NCBI GenBank assembly: GCA_963782555.1 | Contig: CAWAKB010000003.1 | Coordinates: forward strand, 558,001-622,000 | Direction: 5' to 3' | Length of the DNA: 64,000 bases | DNA from: Hyphomicrobium_A sp963782555 | GTDB lineage: Bacteria; Pseudomonadota; Alphaproteobacteria; Rhizobiales; Hyphomicrobiaceae | Shown: positions 8,664 to 16,511 of the stretch, in pieces | Layout of the letters: each line of letters starts with the position of its first letter | Numbering within the stretch: position 1 is the stretch's first letter | Notes under the pieces: model-generated | Databases searched by the model: none | The model's input: only the letters and a program-made list of their open reading frames with translations | Told to the model about the DNA's origin: nothing | Made by a program: the position numbers and the translations under genes

Positions 8664-9093
8664 TTACGCTGTCTCCTGAGTGTGCTGCGTAGCTTGCAAA
8701 AAGTCGGTGCCACTCTGCCTTGGCTTTGCGCATCTCGATTTCGAATTCCCTTGAGCCGGGTCCACCGAGCTTGTCTCGGTATTCCCAGTTAAGAAGAACA
8801 AGGGTGTCTCTCTCGCTAAACCTTCCGAATACACGAATTCCGCGGCGTGGATATCGACTTCGCATTTCCCAAACCTCATCTCTTCCTGGGTCCAGTCGAG
8901 CCAAGAATGTAGACTTAGATTTTTTGTAGGGTTCAAGCATCGCCTTGATAAGTCGGCCTTCAACAAACCTGTCGAAGTCCTCCCAAAGCTTGCCGCAGCG
9001 GTACTCTTCGGCGGCATCCGCCCAAGGCCCTTCCACCAGCCGGTTGATTTCTCGCGTGCCGAACAAGAACCGCTCAGTCTTCGCGTCAGGCAT
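8614..9093 (-). CDS. Transposon cargo: RelE/HigB-like candidate toxin
   Basis: 159 residues. The central part has the rhythm of RelE/HigB ribonuclease toxins: TFLARLDPGRDEVWEMRSRY, then GIRVFGRFSERDTLVLLNW, then a basic helix EFEIEMRKAKAEWHRLF. About 60 extra N-terminal residues (LWEDFDRFVEGRLIKAMLEP) precede it, more than classic HigB has. If functional it would cleave mRNA in or near the ribosome. Catalytic residues cannot be assigned by eye, so toxin status is inferred from pattern and gene order. Confidence 0.5.
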   Translation of the reverse strand: MPDAKTERFLFGTREINRLVEGPWADAAEEYRCGKLWEDFDRFVEGRLIKAMLEPYKKSKSTFLARLDPGRDEVWEMRSRYPRRGIRVFGRFSERDTLVLLNWEYRDKLGGPGSREFEIEMRKAKAEWHRLFASYAAHSGDSVSDYISTNTIPERDSER

Positions 9094-9156
9094 GCGCGGC
9101 TAAATCTGAAACAGTTCGCCACGATCGCACCAATCGGCTATCTCATTACTTATTGA

Positions 9157-9185
9157 CATATAAATCAACAGCCAGAAAAATGCAA
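9157..9185 (-). promoter_or_regulatory. Candidate promoter/operator of the cargo toxin operon
   Basis: Reading the minus strand: TTGCAT (9185-9180), 17-bp spacer, TATATG (9162-9157), about 55 bases before the ATG at 9093. A partial dyad TTGA-8-TCAA (9153-9168) covers the -10 element, as expected for an autoregulated toxin-antitoxin operon. Confidence 0.45.
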
Positions 9186-9249
9186 GCCTGCAGTGAGATT
9201 CCTAATCAAATCACAGGGTTTACAGATTCTCCAGCTCCAACACGGGTGC

Positions 9250-9278
9250 TTGACGCTAAGCATATAAATTCATATATT
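9250..9278 (+). promoter_or_regulatory. Candidate promoter of the transposase
   Basis: TTGACG (9250-9255), a 17-bp spacer, TATATT (9273-9278). The predicted transcript start falls at about the ATG (9285), implying a leaderless or near-leaderless mRNA, although AGGGG sits at 9279-9283. Confidence 0.4.
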
Positions 9279-9284
9279 AGGGGC

Positions 9285-10166
9285 ATGAACAAGCTGCCCG
9301 TCAGCAAGCGCGTCCAAATCCTCCAGATGCTCTGCGAGGGTATGTCCATGCGCGCGATCTCCCGCGTGGCGGACGTGTCGATCAACACCGTTACCAAGCT
9401 CCTGGAGGATGCTGGCAAGTTCTGTTTCCTGTTCCACCATGAGCGGGTGCGCGGGCTGACCTCCAAGCGTGTGCAGGTCGATGAGATTTGGTCGTTCACC
9501 TACTGCAAGGCGGGCAACCTCCCGTATGCCAAGGCGGCACCGCGCATGGCCGGCGACGTGTGGACGTGGACCGCCATTGACGCCGACACCAAGCTTATGT
9601 GCTCTTGGATGGTCGGTGAGCGCGACGCCAACTGGGCTGAGGTCTTCATTCAGGACTTGGCCAACCGGCTCACCAATCGCATCCAGCTCACGTCAGACGG
9701 AATGCACGCCTACGTGACGGCGGTGGACGGTGCTTTCGGCGACGACGTGGACTTCGCCCAGCTCGTGAAGATGTACGGGCCGGCGCCGGACGCCCCGGAA
9801 CACCGCTATAGCCCGCCAGAGGTTATCGGTTGCCGCACGCACGTCCGTAAGGGCAACCCCGATCCGGCGCACATTTCCACGTCCTACGTGGAACGCCAGA
9901 ACTTGCAGATGCGCATGTCGATGCGCCGGTTCACGCGGTTGACCAACGCGCATTCCAAAAAGCTCAACAACCACCGCCACGCGATCTCGCTCTACTTCAC
10001 GCTCTACAACTGGACGCGTATTCATTCGACGTTGCGTGTGACGCCAGCTATGGCAGCAGGCCTGACCGATCGCGTTTGGAGCGTCGAGGAAATCGTAGGG
10101 CTGATGGATGAAGTAGCGCCGAAGCCGGGTCGTCCAAAGACGTACAAGAAGCGGGTTGCCCAATAG
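9285..10166 (+). CDS. IS1-like DDE transposase
   Basis: 293 residues from ATG 9285; the open frame upstream to 9153 is not family-like. N-terminal HTH (ILQMLCEGMSMRAISRVADV, then SINTVTKLL). Catalytic residues appear to be D66 (QVDEIW), D138 (LTSDGMHAY) and E203 (STSYVERQNL), followed by MRRFTRLTNAHSKK and YNWTRIHSTL. The C-terminus is basic (GRPKTYKKR). The enzyme would cut and join the 20-bp ends at 7261 and 10926. An 8-bp target duplication fits the IS1 group. The gene looks intact. Confidence 0.85.
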   Translation: MNKLPVSKRVQILQMLCEGMSMRAISRVADVSINTVTKLLEDAGKFCFLFHHERVRGLTSKRVQVDEIWSFTYCKAGNLPYAKAAPRMAGDVWTWTAIDADTKLMCSWMVGERDANWAEVFIQDLANRLTNRIQLTSDGMHAYVTAVDGAFGDDVDFAQLVKMYGPAPDAPEHRYSPPEVIGCRTHVRKGNPDPAHISTSYVERQNLQMRMSMRRFTRLTNAHSKKLNNHRHAISLYFTLYNWTRIHSTLRVTPAMAAGLTDRVWSVEEIVGLMDEVAPKPGRPKTYKKRVAQ

Positions 10167-10227
10167 GCCGCTCGCGCTTTGTGCATAAGTATCTTATGAC
10201 GACCAATGGCTTGACTGAAAGCTGGGG

Positions 10228-10252
10228 ACAACGCTGTTTTGCGGAGCGTTGT
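10228..10252 (+). terminator. Hairpin after transposase
   Basis: Perfect 8-bp stem ACAACGCT / AGCGTTGT with a 9-base loop, 61 bp after the transposase stop. No U-tract, so a rho-independent role is uncertain. Confidence 0.4.
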
Positions 10253-10320
10253 AGGTGGGAAGTGACAAGCTCTCAGCTTAGCCTCGGAACCTCTTGAAAC
10301 ATAGGAGTTCCAGATGCCTT

Positions 10321-10482
10321 ATGTCACCAGTGCATTCGATCAAAAAGAACGACCCCAACGTGTATCACAACAACAGGGCGTGCAGAGAGTGGAACAACAT
10401 CGAAAAGGAGAACCTACGCCCTGGCGATGCTGGTCGCCCGCTCTGTAAACACTGCGCGGACCTCAATCGCGAAGGGAAGTGA
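10321..10482 (+). CDS. Transposon cargo: small Cys/His-rich protein
   Basis: 53 residues from ATG 10321. The spacing H-x4-C ... G..G.P.C..C in VYHNNRACREWNNIEKEN and GRPLCKHCADL resembles a small zinc-binding knuckle seen in short bacterial and phage proteins. AGGAG lies 13 bases upstream, which is long. A competing ATG at 10314 in another frame is better spaced but encodes a product without features. Function unknown. Confidence 0.45.
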   Translation: MSPVHSIKKNDPNVYHNNRACREWNNIEKENLRPGDAGRPLCKHCADLNREGK

Positions 10483-10485
10483 GCG

Positions 10486-10893
10486 TCAGTCCATCTGGTG
10501 GGAGAAAACCATCTCCCACCATGGCCCCTGCAGCTGCTTGTCGAGTTCGTGCCAAACCATCTGGATGCGGGCGACGGGCAATCCGTTCTCCATCGCGACA
10601 GCGAAGGCTCTGTATCCGGCCCAAGGTCCTCCAGAGAACTTTACAGTGGGCTCCGCGAAGGCGTGACCCTCACCGCCCTGACAGGACTCGAAGGTTTCGA
10701 TACCGGCGCGGCGCAGGATCAGGACGGCGCGGCGGATGCCGGCGTCGATCTCCAGATCAACAGCCGGCGCGAACGCCTCCAGGTCGTCCTCAGCAAAACG
10801 CGATACATCCCCGTCCATGCCTGAGCATGGCTCGGAAACTCCAAAATCCTCGTTACCAGACCCCTTGCTCATGCCATGTCCTTGCTTGGCCAC
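10486..10893 (-). CDS. Transposon cargo: conserved protein with CQGGEGH motif
   Basis: 135 residues. The first 40 are low in character; the core IDAGIRRAVLILRRAGIETF, then ESCQGGEGHAFAEPTVKF and GPWWEMVF looks like a compact alpha/beta domain. I recall such proteins as uncharacterised and often phage- or mobile-element-associated. The Cys-x-Gly-Gly and His could form an active or metal site, but this is speculation. It ends 3 bp after the convergent small gene, just inside the right transposon end. Confidence 0.5.
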   Translation of the reverse strand: MAKQGHGMSKGSGNEDFGVSEPCSGMDGDVSRFAEDDLEAFAPAVDLEIDAGIRRAVLILRRAGIETFESCQGGEGHAFAEPTVKFSGGPWAGYRAFAVAMENGLPVARIQMVWHELDKQLQGPWWEMVFSHQMD

Positions 10894-10906
10894 GGCACCG
10901 CTCAGA

Positions 10907-10926
10907 TTTCAAACTGAGACAGTACC
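10907..10926 (-). repeat. Terminal inverted repeat, right
   Basis: TTTCAAACTGAGACAGTACC, exact complement of 7261-7280. Confidence 0.9.
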
Positions 10927-10934
10927 GCCGAACA
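10927..10934. repeat. Target-site duplication, right copy (GCCGAACA)
   Basis: Identical to 7253-7260. Joining 10935 onward to 7252 would recreate the pre-insertion site. Confidence 0.85.
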
Positions 10935-11441
10935 GCAAGAACATTAAAGGAACAAGCCTGCGGCTAGCGCTGTGTACATGCGGGTGGCTGCGATGGGCGC
11001 GTTGTCACAATTCCGGTCTAAGGCAATGAAACAGCAAGCCTAAATTCCGCCAAGTCTCCAGAGTACGCTTTACAACAGTGCGCAAAGCTCGGGTCTACCC
11101 AACCCCAGCTCCCCAAGGTATGCGTGCTCGGGCTGGTCCCGATCTCTGATCGGGATCAGCTCAATTGGGGCTCTCAGAAAAGTCGGCTTTTGTCGGGTGC
11201 CGAGGATTGGTGCCCGGCACGGCGGCGCGCGCCGCCAAAAAGAAAAAAGGGACGCTGATCCCGGGGGAGTAGGTCAGAATAAGAGGACCAGCGCCCCGCC
11301 ACAGCCCCGGGGGGTAGGGGCTCCTCCGTGAGGGACGGAAGGGGTGGCCACTGAATAATATGCCGGCCAAGCCGCTGGTTCTAGATTAACAGGATTAAAT
11401 CGTGTCCATCCTGCGTGAACGGCGTATGTGGCGGGGTAGGC
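10935..11441. other. Intergenic region with hairpins, no gene found
   Basis: About 500 bp with no credible coding frame. It contains a 7-bp stem hairpin TCCCGAT-CTCTG-ATCGGGA (11137-11155) and a GC-rich palindrome GGCGGCGCGCGCCGCC around 11221-11236. The hairpins could belong to an unannotated RNA or be remnants; I cannot match a known RNA family. Confidence 0.4.
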
Positions 11442-12245
11442 TCATGGCCCGTTTCCCTCAGGCAGCGGCCGCACCGCGATCACCGTCGTGTTGTCCTGGT
11501 AGGGATCGCGCACCGCCTCCACGGCGCGGATCAGGGCACCCGCCACCGCGTCCGCCCCGTCCTTGGCATAAGCCGTGACCAGGCGCTCGATCTCGGTCGT
11601 CTCGAGCGTGTGCACCCCGTCGCTCGCCAAGATCACGTAATCGCCCGGCTCCAGCACCAGCGGGTGGCGCGAGACGTCGACAAGGTCAAGGTCCTCTCCG
11701 GTCACGGCCGAGCGCAGCATGTGGCGGCGCGGGTCGGCCTTTGCCTCCTCCACCGTCATGCGGCCCATGGCGGCGAGCCGGTCGAGCTCGGGCGCCAGCG
11801 AGTGATCCTCGTTCAGAAGTGCGATCTCGCCGCGCCGGTAGAGAAGCAGCGGGCTGTCGCCAACGCTCACCCACTCAACGCCCGAGTCCGCGAATACGGC
11901 GGCGACGAGCGTGGTGCCCATGCCCGAAAGTATGGGGTTGGCCATAACCTTGGAGGCGACCGTCTCGTTCGCGGACAACAGCGCCTTGCGCAGACGCTCG
12001 TGCCGCGATCCGTTGAGGCCCGCATAGGCGGAAATGAAGCTGTCGCACACCATGCGGCTCGCGAGCGCGCCGCCCGTGTGGCCGCCCATGCCGTCGGCCA
12101 GAACAGCGACGAGCCGCGTCGCGTTGGCCGTCGGAACGTCCGACGCGCCGGCGACGCTGCCCTCAGGCGGCCAGAAGCCGCTCGCATCCTCTTGGTAGTC
12201 CCGCGCGCCCTTGGTTGCGCGCGCGGCATGGTCGAATACGTGCAT
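11442..12245 (-). CDS. PP2C-type Ser/Thr protein phosphatase
   Basis: 267 residues from ATG 12245, which overlaps the FHA gene stop by one base (TGATG). Metal-binding motifs of the PPM/PP2C family are present: RDYQEDA near the N-terminus, VLADGMGGHTGG, GMGTTLVAA, VGDSPLLLYR, ASDGVHTL and DNTTVIAV. It should remove phosphate from Ser/Thr, probably opposing the kinase encoded at 14038-16380. It resembles the Stp/PppA phosphatases paired with FHA proteins and kinases. No transmembrane helix. Confidence 0.9.
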   Translation of the reverse strand: MHVFDHAARATKGARDYQEDASGFWPPEGSVAGASDVPTANATRLVAVLADGMGGHTGGALASRMVCDSFISAYAGLNGSRHERLRKALLSANETVASKVMANPILSGMGTTLVAAVFADSGVEWVSVGDSPLLLYRRGEIALLNEDHSLAPELDRLAAMGRMTVEEAKADPRRHMLRSAVTGEDLDLVDVSRHPLVLEPGDYVILASDGVHTLETTEIERLVTAYAKDGADAVAGALIRAVEAVRDPYQDNTTVIAVRPLPEGNGP

Positions 12246-13039
12246 CAGTCGTTGGCATCGGTCAGCTCGGCCCAATCGAACTCCGCGCCGCAGAAAGGCA
12301 CGAACACGAGCTGGGTGCGGCCCATCGTGATCACGTCCATTTGGTTGAGCTCGACCGCTCCGGTGGGTCTCTTGTCGTTCACGGAAACTACGTTGGTCTT
12401 GGAAAGGTTCGGCACGAACAGGAAAGAGCGTGCCGAGGAATCATAGCGGATATAGGCCTGCTCCTCCGAAGAAATCGTTTCATCGCCAAAATCCAAGGGC
12501 ACGCGCTGGGAGGAGCTGCGCCCGACCGTGTTATTGCCCTCGAAAATCGGGCGATAGCTCCCGATGCCGGGGCCGCCCACGACCACTAGCCAGCCCACAA
12601 CCGGGTCCTGCTCGAAAGTGCCGCGCTTTACCTTCACCTTACCGCGCACGAGCTGGGTGCGGGGTGTGTCGTCCTTCTGCGGCTGAGCGCCTGCGCGCAC
12701 CACGCGCGTTGTCGGCGGCGCGGAAAACTCGACGTGCTTGCCTTCCGGGCTGAGCGAGGTCTGTGCCTTGACCTCGCGGGCAGCCTCGGCCGCTGAGAGC
12801 CCTGCGGCCGCAACCGCCGCCTCTTTGGGCTCGGCGGCAGCCGACGCCGGCTTTTGCGTCGCCTCCTTGGATTTCAGCGCGGCTGCTTGGCGGGCCTCCA
12901 GGGCCTGTCCCTTCGGGCCGCGCCCGGTCTCATCGCGGCTCGCGGCGGCCAGCGCGTCCTTGAGCGAGCCGAGGAATCGGCCTGGTTTTGCGTGCGGTGG
13001 GGTCTTGTCCTGCGTCGTGCTCGCGTGCTCGTCTGACAT
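12245..13039 (-). CDS. FHA-domain protein with long disordered N-terminal region
   Basis: 264 residues from ATG 13039 (GGGAG 7 bases upstream); ATG 13078 is also in frame. Roughly the first 125 residues are Ala/Lys/Glu-rich and probably disordered. The C-terminal half is an FHA domain: GWLVVVGGPGIG, then NNTVGRSSSQRVPLDFGDET, ISSEEQAYIRY and VSVNDKRP. FHA domains bind phospho-threonine, so it is a likely adaptor between the neighbouring kinase and phosphatase. The expected FHA GR..S..H pattern is altered: the usual His is replaced at SEEQ, as in some T6SS-linked FHA proteins. Confidence 0.8.
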   Translation of the reverse strand: MSDEHASTTQDKTPPHAKPGRFLGSLKDALAAASRDETGRGPKGQALEARQAAALKSKEATQKPASAAAEPKEAAVAAAGLSAAEAAREVKAQTSLSPEGKHVEFSAPPTTRVVRAGAQPQKDDTPRTQLVRGKVKVKRGTFEQDPVVGWLVVVGGPGIGSYRPIFEGNNTVGRSSSQRVPLDFGDETISSEEQAYIRYDSSARSFLFVPNLSKTNVVSVNDKRPTGAVELNQMDVITMGRTQLVFVPFCGAEFDWAELTDAND

Positions 13040-13111
13040 CGCAAATCTCCCAAAGATCGTAGACCGAAGAAATTTCATTGCAGTCCTGGAGAACCCCTCG
13101 CCTCCACTGCG

Positions 13112-13816
13112 TTAGGCGGGACGCGCATCGAAGCGCAGCCTGACCTCGCCGACGTGGATCGCATCGCCCTGCTTAAGCCGAGCCTCGGTGACGCGCGTAC
13201 CATTGACCAGAACGCCGTTGCCCTCCTCGCCCGAAAGATCCGTGATCACCACGTCGCCGTCCGTGGTGCGGCGGACGACGGCATGATAGCGGTGCACCGT
13301 ATTGGCCGAGAGGCAGATGTCGTTGTCCTCTTCGCGGCCGATTCTGACGAGCGTGCGCCCGATCACGAAGTGGTTGTGCGGCTCGGCCTCGACCGCCACC
13401 CACGCCTCCGTCGGCCAGGCCGAGATCTCGGTCCGTGCCGTGGTCAGGCGCTGAGGCTCCGCGCTGCGGGATGAGCGCCGCCCGATAAGCTGCGTCGCGT
13501 CGGGTGCAGGACGCTTGCGCCCGACGAGCAGACCGGCAAGCGCCAGAGGCGGCACCGCCAGCAGGACGGACAGGCCCAGCATCAAGGCCGGCGCGCGGTG
13601 GTAGCCTTCGCTCACCCATTGGCGCACATGCGTCCAAACCTGATCGCCGGCATCAGCTGCCGCCGTCAGCAGAGTGGAGGTGAGGTCCGATGCGTCAGCC
13701 GTTGCACTCATGCCAATGAGATCCGACTGGCCTCCTGCCGCGGCCACTGCGCCATAGACCTGCAACACCGCGGCTGCGGCTCCCAAAGCCAGAATCGGCG
13801 ACCACGGTGGTCTCAT
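13112..13816 (-). CDS. Membrane-anchored FHA-domain protein
   Basis: About 234 residues. An N-terminal hydrophobic segment (about 8-27) and a second helix (about 75-100, LMLGLSVLLAVPPLALAGLL) bracket a short external loop. A canonical C-terminal FHA domain then faces the cytoplasm: FVIGRTLVRIGREEDNDICL, then TVHRYHAVV, DLSGEEGNGVLVNGTRV and GDAIHVGEVRLRF. The intact GR, H and NGT residues indicate phospho-threonine binding. It lies 72 bp upstream of the second FHA gene in the same operon and is divergent from the kinase gene. Confidence 0.85.
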   Translation of the reverse strand: MRPPWSPILALGAAAAVLQVYGAVAAAGGQSDLIGMSATADASDLTSTLLTAAADAGDQVWTHVRQWVSEGYHRAPALMLGLSVLLAVPPLALAGLLVGRKRPAPDATQLIGRRSSRSAEPQRLTTARTEISAWPTEAWVAVEAEPHNHFVIGRTLVRIGREEDNDICLSANTVHRYHAVVRRTTDGDVVITDLSGEEGNGVLVNGTRVTEARLKQGDAIHVGEVRLRFDARPA

Positions 13817-14037
13817 GGTCATCTCTTCAAGAGCAAATCAGTTGACAGCCTCGGGCGGCATGACGGCAGGAACATGGCCGCAAGGCGACGCCGCCGGGGA
13901 TTTGTTCAACACGAGCGCAACGCTCGCGCAAGCGCCACATTTGTGCGCCACAAATATGTCCGAAGGCGAAACGTCATTGGCGCACGGCCGCGGGGTCACG
14001 TGATGCGGTAACCGCGGTGTCGGCGTCACGGGGAGCC

Positions 14038-16380
14038 ATGACGAATCTCATCGCGCTGCCAAGCGGTACGGAGCTGGTCGGCGACTACCGCATCGAGCGT
14101 GTGCTGGGGGCCGGCGGGTTCGGCGTCACATACCTGGCAGACGAGATTGCGCTCGCGCGCCTGGTGACCATCAAGGAGTATTTTCCCAGCGACATTGCCG
14201 CGCGCACCGAAGGCATCGGGGCGGCGCCGCGCTCCAAGGACTGCGCCGGCGACTACCGCTGGGGCCTCGACCGGTTTATCGAGGAGGCGCAGACACTTGC
14301 CAAGTTCGATCATACGAACATCGTCCGCGTCTATCGCTACTTCCTCGCGAACAATACGGCCTACATGGTGCTTCACTTCGAGGAGGGCCAAAGCCTCAAG
14401 GCGTGGCTCAAAGGGCTGGGGCGTGCCCCGCGCCAGAAAGAGCTCGACGTCATCATCGCCCCGCTACTCGACGCGCTCGAGCTCATTCACAAGTCCGATT
14501 TCCTGCATCGCGACATCGCGCCCGACAACATCATCATCCGCAAGTCGGGGGCCCCCGTTCTCATCGACTTCGGCTCGGCCCGCGGCGAGATCGCCTCGCA
14601 CACCAAGACCGTCTCGGCGTTGGTGAAGCCCGGCTACAGCCCCTACGAGCAGTACGCCGAGACGAGCCGCCGCCAGGGCCCGTGGACGGACGTCTACGCA
14701 CTTGGCGCCACGCTCTATCACGCAGTCACCGGCAAGCGGCCGCCCGACGCCCCTTCGCGCATGGTCAATGACGAGCTCGTGCCGGCGCGCGAGGCGGCGC
14801 TCGGCTCCTATCGTGCCGGCTTCCTCAAGGCGATCGACCGCGCCCTCACCCTCAGCATCGAGGGGCGCCCGCAGGAGATCGCCGCCTGGCGCGGCGACCT
14901 CTTGGCGCCGGACCCGCCGCGACCGGGATGGCTCACACGCACGCTCGAGAAGAAGAAGGACGTCAAGAACGACGCCGCTCTCGCGAGCACCGAGCCCTTG
15001 GCCGCCGCTACCGTCCCGATCTTGCCTCCGCCCGACGTGCCCGGACCGAAGGGGCGCATGCTCGATCTCCTCGATGGCATGCGCAAGAAGCCATCTGCCG
15101 AGGCGGCACCAGCTCCGGCGACGCCGCAGCCGGCCCCGGCTAAGACGGCTAGGCCAGCGCCGGCGCCCGCTCCGGCACCGAAGCCCAAGAAGGCCGCAGC
15201 ACTCAAGAAGAAGCCTGCGCGCGAGGCCGCCGCCGCACGCGCAGCGGTAAGCCCCGTGCCAAAGGGGCGTGCCCTGGTGCCCGTGCGCGCGCCCAAGCCG
15301 CCGCGTCCCCGCCGCGTGCGTGGCAGCCGCCGCCGCTGGGTCTCGCTTGCCTTCAAGCTTCTGATCGGCGTCGGCGTGGCGAGCGCCGCGGTCGCCATGC
15401 AGGATCGCTTCCCGCGCTTCGAGAGCCGCGGCACCTCCGTGCCGTCGAGCCAGAGCGCGCAATCTCAGCAAGGCAGCATTGTCACGCCCATCGCCGAGAT
15501 CAGCGCCCACCAAGGCGCCGTCACCGGGCTCGCCTATACGGCTGACGGGCGCTGGCTGGTCACGACCGGAGAGGACGCTACGCTCAAGGTTTGGGATGCG
15601 ACCTACCACTCGCTCGTTCGCACGATCGAGCTCGACGACGGACGCGCAACTGCGCTTGCCCTCTTCGGCACGCGCGCCTTGACCGGTCACGCCAACGGCA
15701 AGGTCGTGGTGTGGGACCTGGAGCGTGCCCAGAAGATCGCCACGCTCCAGCGCAACGAGGCCAGCATCTGGGCGGTCGCCTTCACAGGCGACGCCGATCG
15801 CGTCGCGGCTGCGAGTCACGATGGGAAGGTGACGCTGTGGGATGTGCAGCAGCCATCTGCGCCGCTGCACGTATTCGACGGCCACGATGGGCCGGTGCAG
15901 GCGCTCGCCTACGCGCCGCAACGCTCGCTGCTCGCCTCGGGCAGCGCCGACAAGACGGTGCGCTTGTGGAACCTCGCGACGCTTTCGCTGAAGCGCAGGT
16001 ATCGCGGGCCCGGCGATACCGTCTCTGCTCTGGCCTTCTCGCACAATGGCCGCATCGTCGCCGGCGGTGAGCTCGGTGGCCGCATCCACGTGTGGTCGGT
16101 CCTCTCCTCGCGGCGGCTGCGCAGGCTCGACGGGCACAAGGACCGGGTCGCCAGCCTTGCATTCGCGCCCGATGCAGACGTGCTCGCGTCGGCCAGCGAG
16201 GACGGAACCGTGCGACTGTGGGATTTGAAGCGGGGACGCACCATACGCGCACTCACCGGTCACACGGGTGGGGCAACGGCGGTCGCATTTTCTCCTAGCG
16301 GTCAGCGACTTGCCTCGGCGGGCGAGAACGGCATCGTGCGCTTGTGGGCGATGCCACTCGCGCAGCTTGCGAAAGACTAG
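14038..16380 (+). CDS. Transmembrane Ser/Thr protein kinase with C-terminal WD40 propeller
   Basis: 780 residues from ATG 14038 (GGGGAG just upstream). Kinase domain about 15-290: G-loop LGAGGFGVTY, catalytic Lys46 in VTIKEYFP, catalytic loop FLHRDIAPDNII with Asp near 159, DFG as IDFGSARGE, and PGYSPYEQY in the activation segment. A Pro/Ala/Lys-rich linker (about 330-430) leads to one transmembrane helix (about 435-455). At least six WD40 repeats follow to the end (VWDATYHS, VVVWDLERA, LWDVQQ, LWNLATL, LWDLKRG, LWAMPL). The propeller would face the periplasm and the kinase the cytoplasm, so it may sense an external ligand. Divergent from the FHA-FHA-PP2C operon. Confidence 0.93.
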   Translation: MTNLIALPSGTELVGDYRIERVLGAGGFGVTYLADEIALARLVTIKEYFPSDIAARTEGIGAAPRSKDCAGDYRWGLDRFIEEAQTLAKFDHTNIVRVYRYFLANNTAYMVLHFEEGQSLKAWLKGLGRAPRQKELDVIIAPLLDALELIHKSDFLHRDIAPDNIIIRKSGAPVLIDFGSARGEIASHTKTVSALVKPGYSPYEQYAETSRRQGPWTDVYALGATLYHAVTGKRPPDAPSRMVNDELVPAREAALGSYRAGFLKAIDRALTLSIEGRPQEIAAWRGDLLAPDPPRPGWLTRTLEKKKDVKNDAALASTEPLAAATVPILPPPDVPGPKGRMLDLLDGMRKKPSAEAAPAPATPQPAPAKTARPAPAPAPAPKPKKAAALKKKPAREAAAARAAVSPVPKGRALVPVRAPKPPRPRRVRGSRRRWVSLAFKLLIGVGVASAAVAMQDRFPRFESRGTSVPSSQSAQSQQGSIVTPIAEISAHQGAVTGLAYTADGRWLVTTGEDATLKVWDATYHSLVRTIELDDGRATALALFGTRALTGHANGKVVVWDLERAQKIATLQRNEASIWAVAFTGDADRVAAASHDGKVTLWDVQQPSAPLHVFDGHDGPVQALAYAPQRSLLASGSADKTVRLWNLATLSLKRRYRGPGDTVSALAFSHNGRIVAGGELGGRIHVWSVLSSRRLRRLDGHKDRVASLAFAPDADVLASASEDGTVRLWDLKRGRTIRALTGHTGGATAVAFSPSGQRLASAGENGIVRLWAMPLAQLAKD

Positions 16381-16511
16381 CGCGAGACATGGCGCCGCAG
16401 CACGATTTCCAGTGAATGAGTGGTCATGACGCGGCCCTATCGCTCGACGCAGCGGGCGAACAGGATCACAATGCGCCCGCCTGAATAGCGAAAAACACGC
16501 CGGCGGTTCTC

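Larger units (their letters stand above)
7261..10926. mobile_element. 3.67-kb cargo-carrying transposon with IS1-like transposase
   Basis: Bounded by perfect 20-bp inverted repeats: GGTACTGTCTCAGTTTGAAA at 7261-7280 and its exact complement at 10907-10926. It is flanked by an 8-bp direct repeat GCCGAACA. Inside is one DDE transposase of the IS1-like DEIW group (9285-10166, plus strand). The other genes are two small plus-strand genes (7377-7592, 7602-7835), three overlapping minus-strand genes (9093-7828), a small Cys-rich gene (10321-10482) and a minus-strand gene (10893-10486). Typical IS1-group elements are about 0.8-1.2 kb with no cargo, so this is unusually large. The intact ends and duplication imply fairly recent insertion. 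The minus-strand cargo looks more AT-rich than the surrounding DNA. Confidence 0.85.

Noticed and set aside
11161..11370. 69-codon minus-strand frame in the gap after the transposon
   Set aside because: Pro/Gly-rich noise with no ribosome site; the region looks non-coding.
14464..16263. 599-codon open frame on the minus strand opposite the kinase gene
   Set aside because: A consequence of high-GC third positions; the plus-strand kinase-WD40 protein is unmistakable and the antisense product has no domain pattern.
15480..16370. Regularly spaced repeats in the WD40 region as a CRISPR array
   Set aside because: The periodicity is that of protein WD40 repeats (about 120 bp, imperfect), not short exact repeats with unique spacers. 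No CRISPR array or cas gene seen in the window.
16381..16511. FNR/Anr-type site upstream of cydAB
   Set aside because: No TTGAT-N4-ATCAA-like sequence present.
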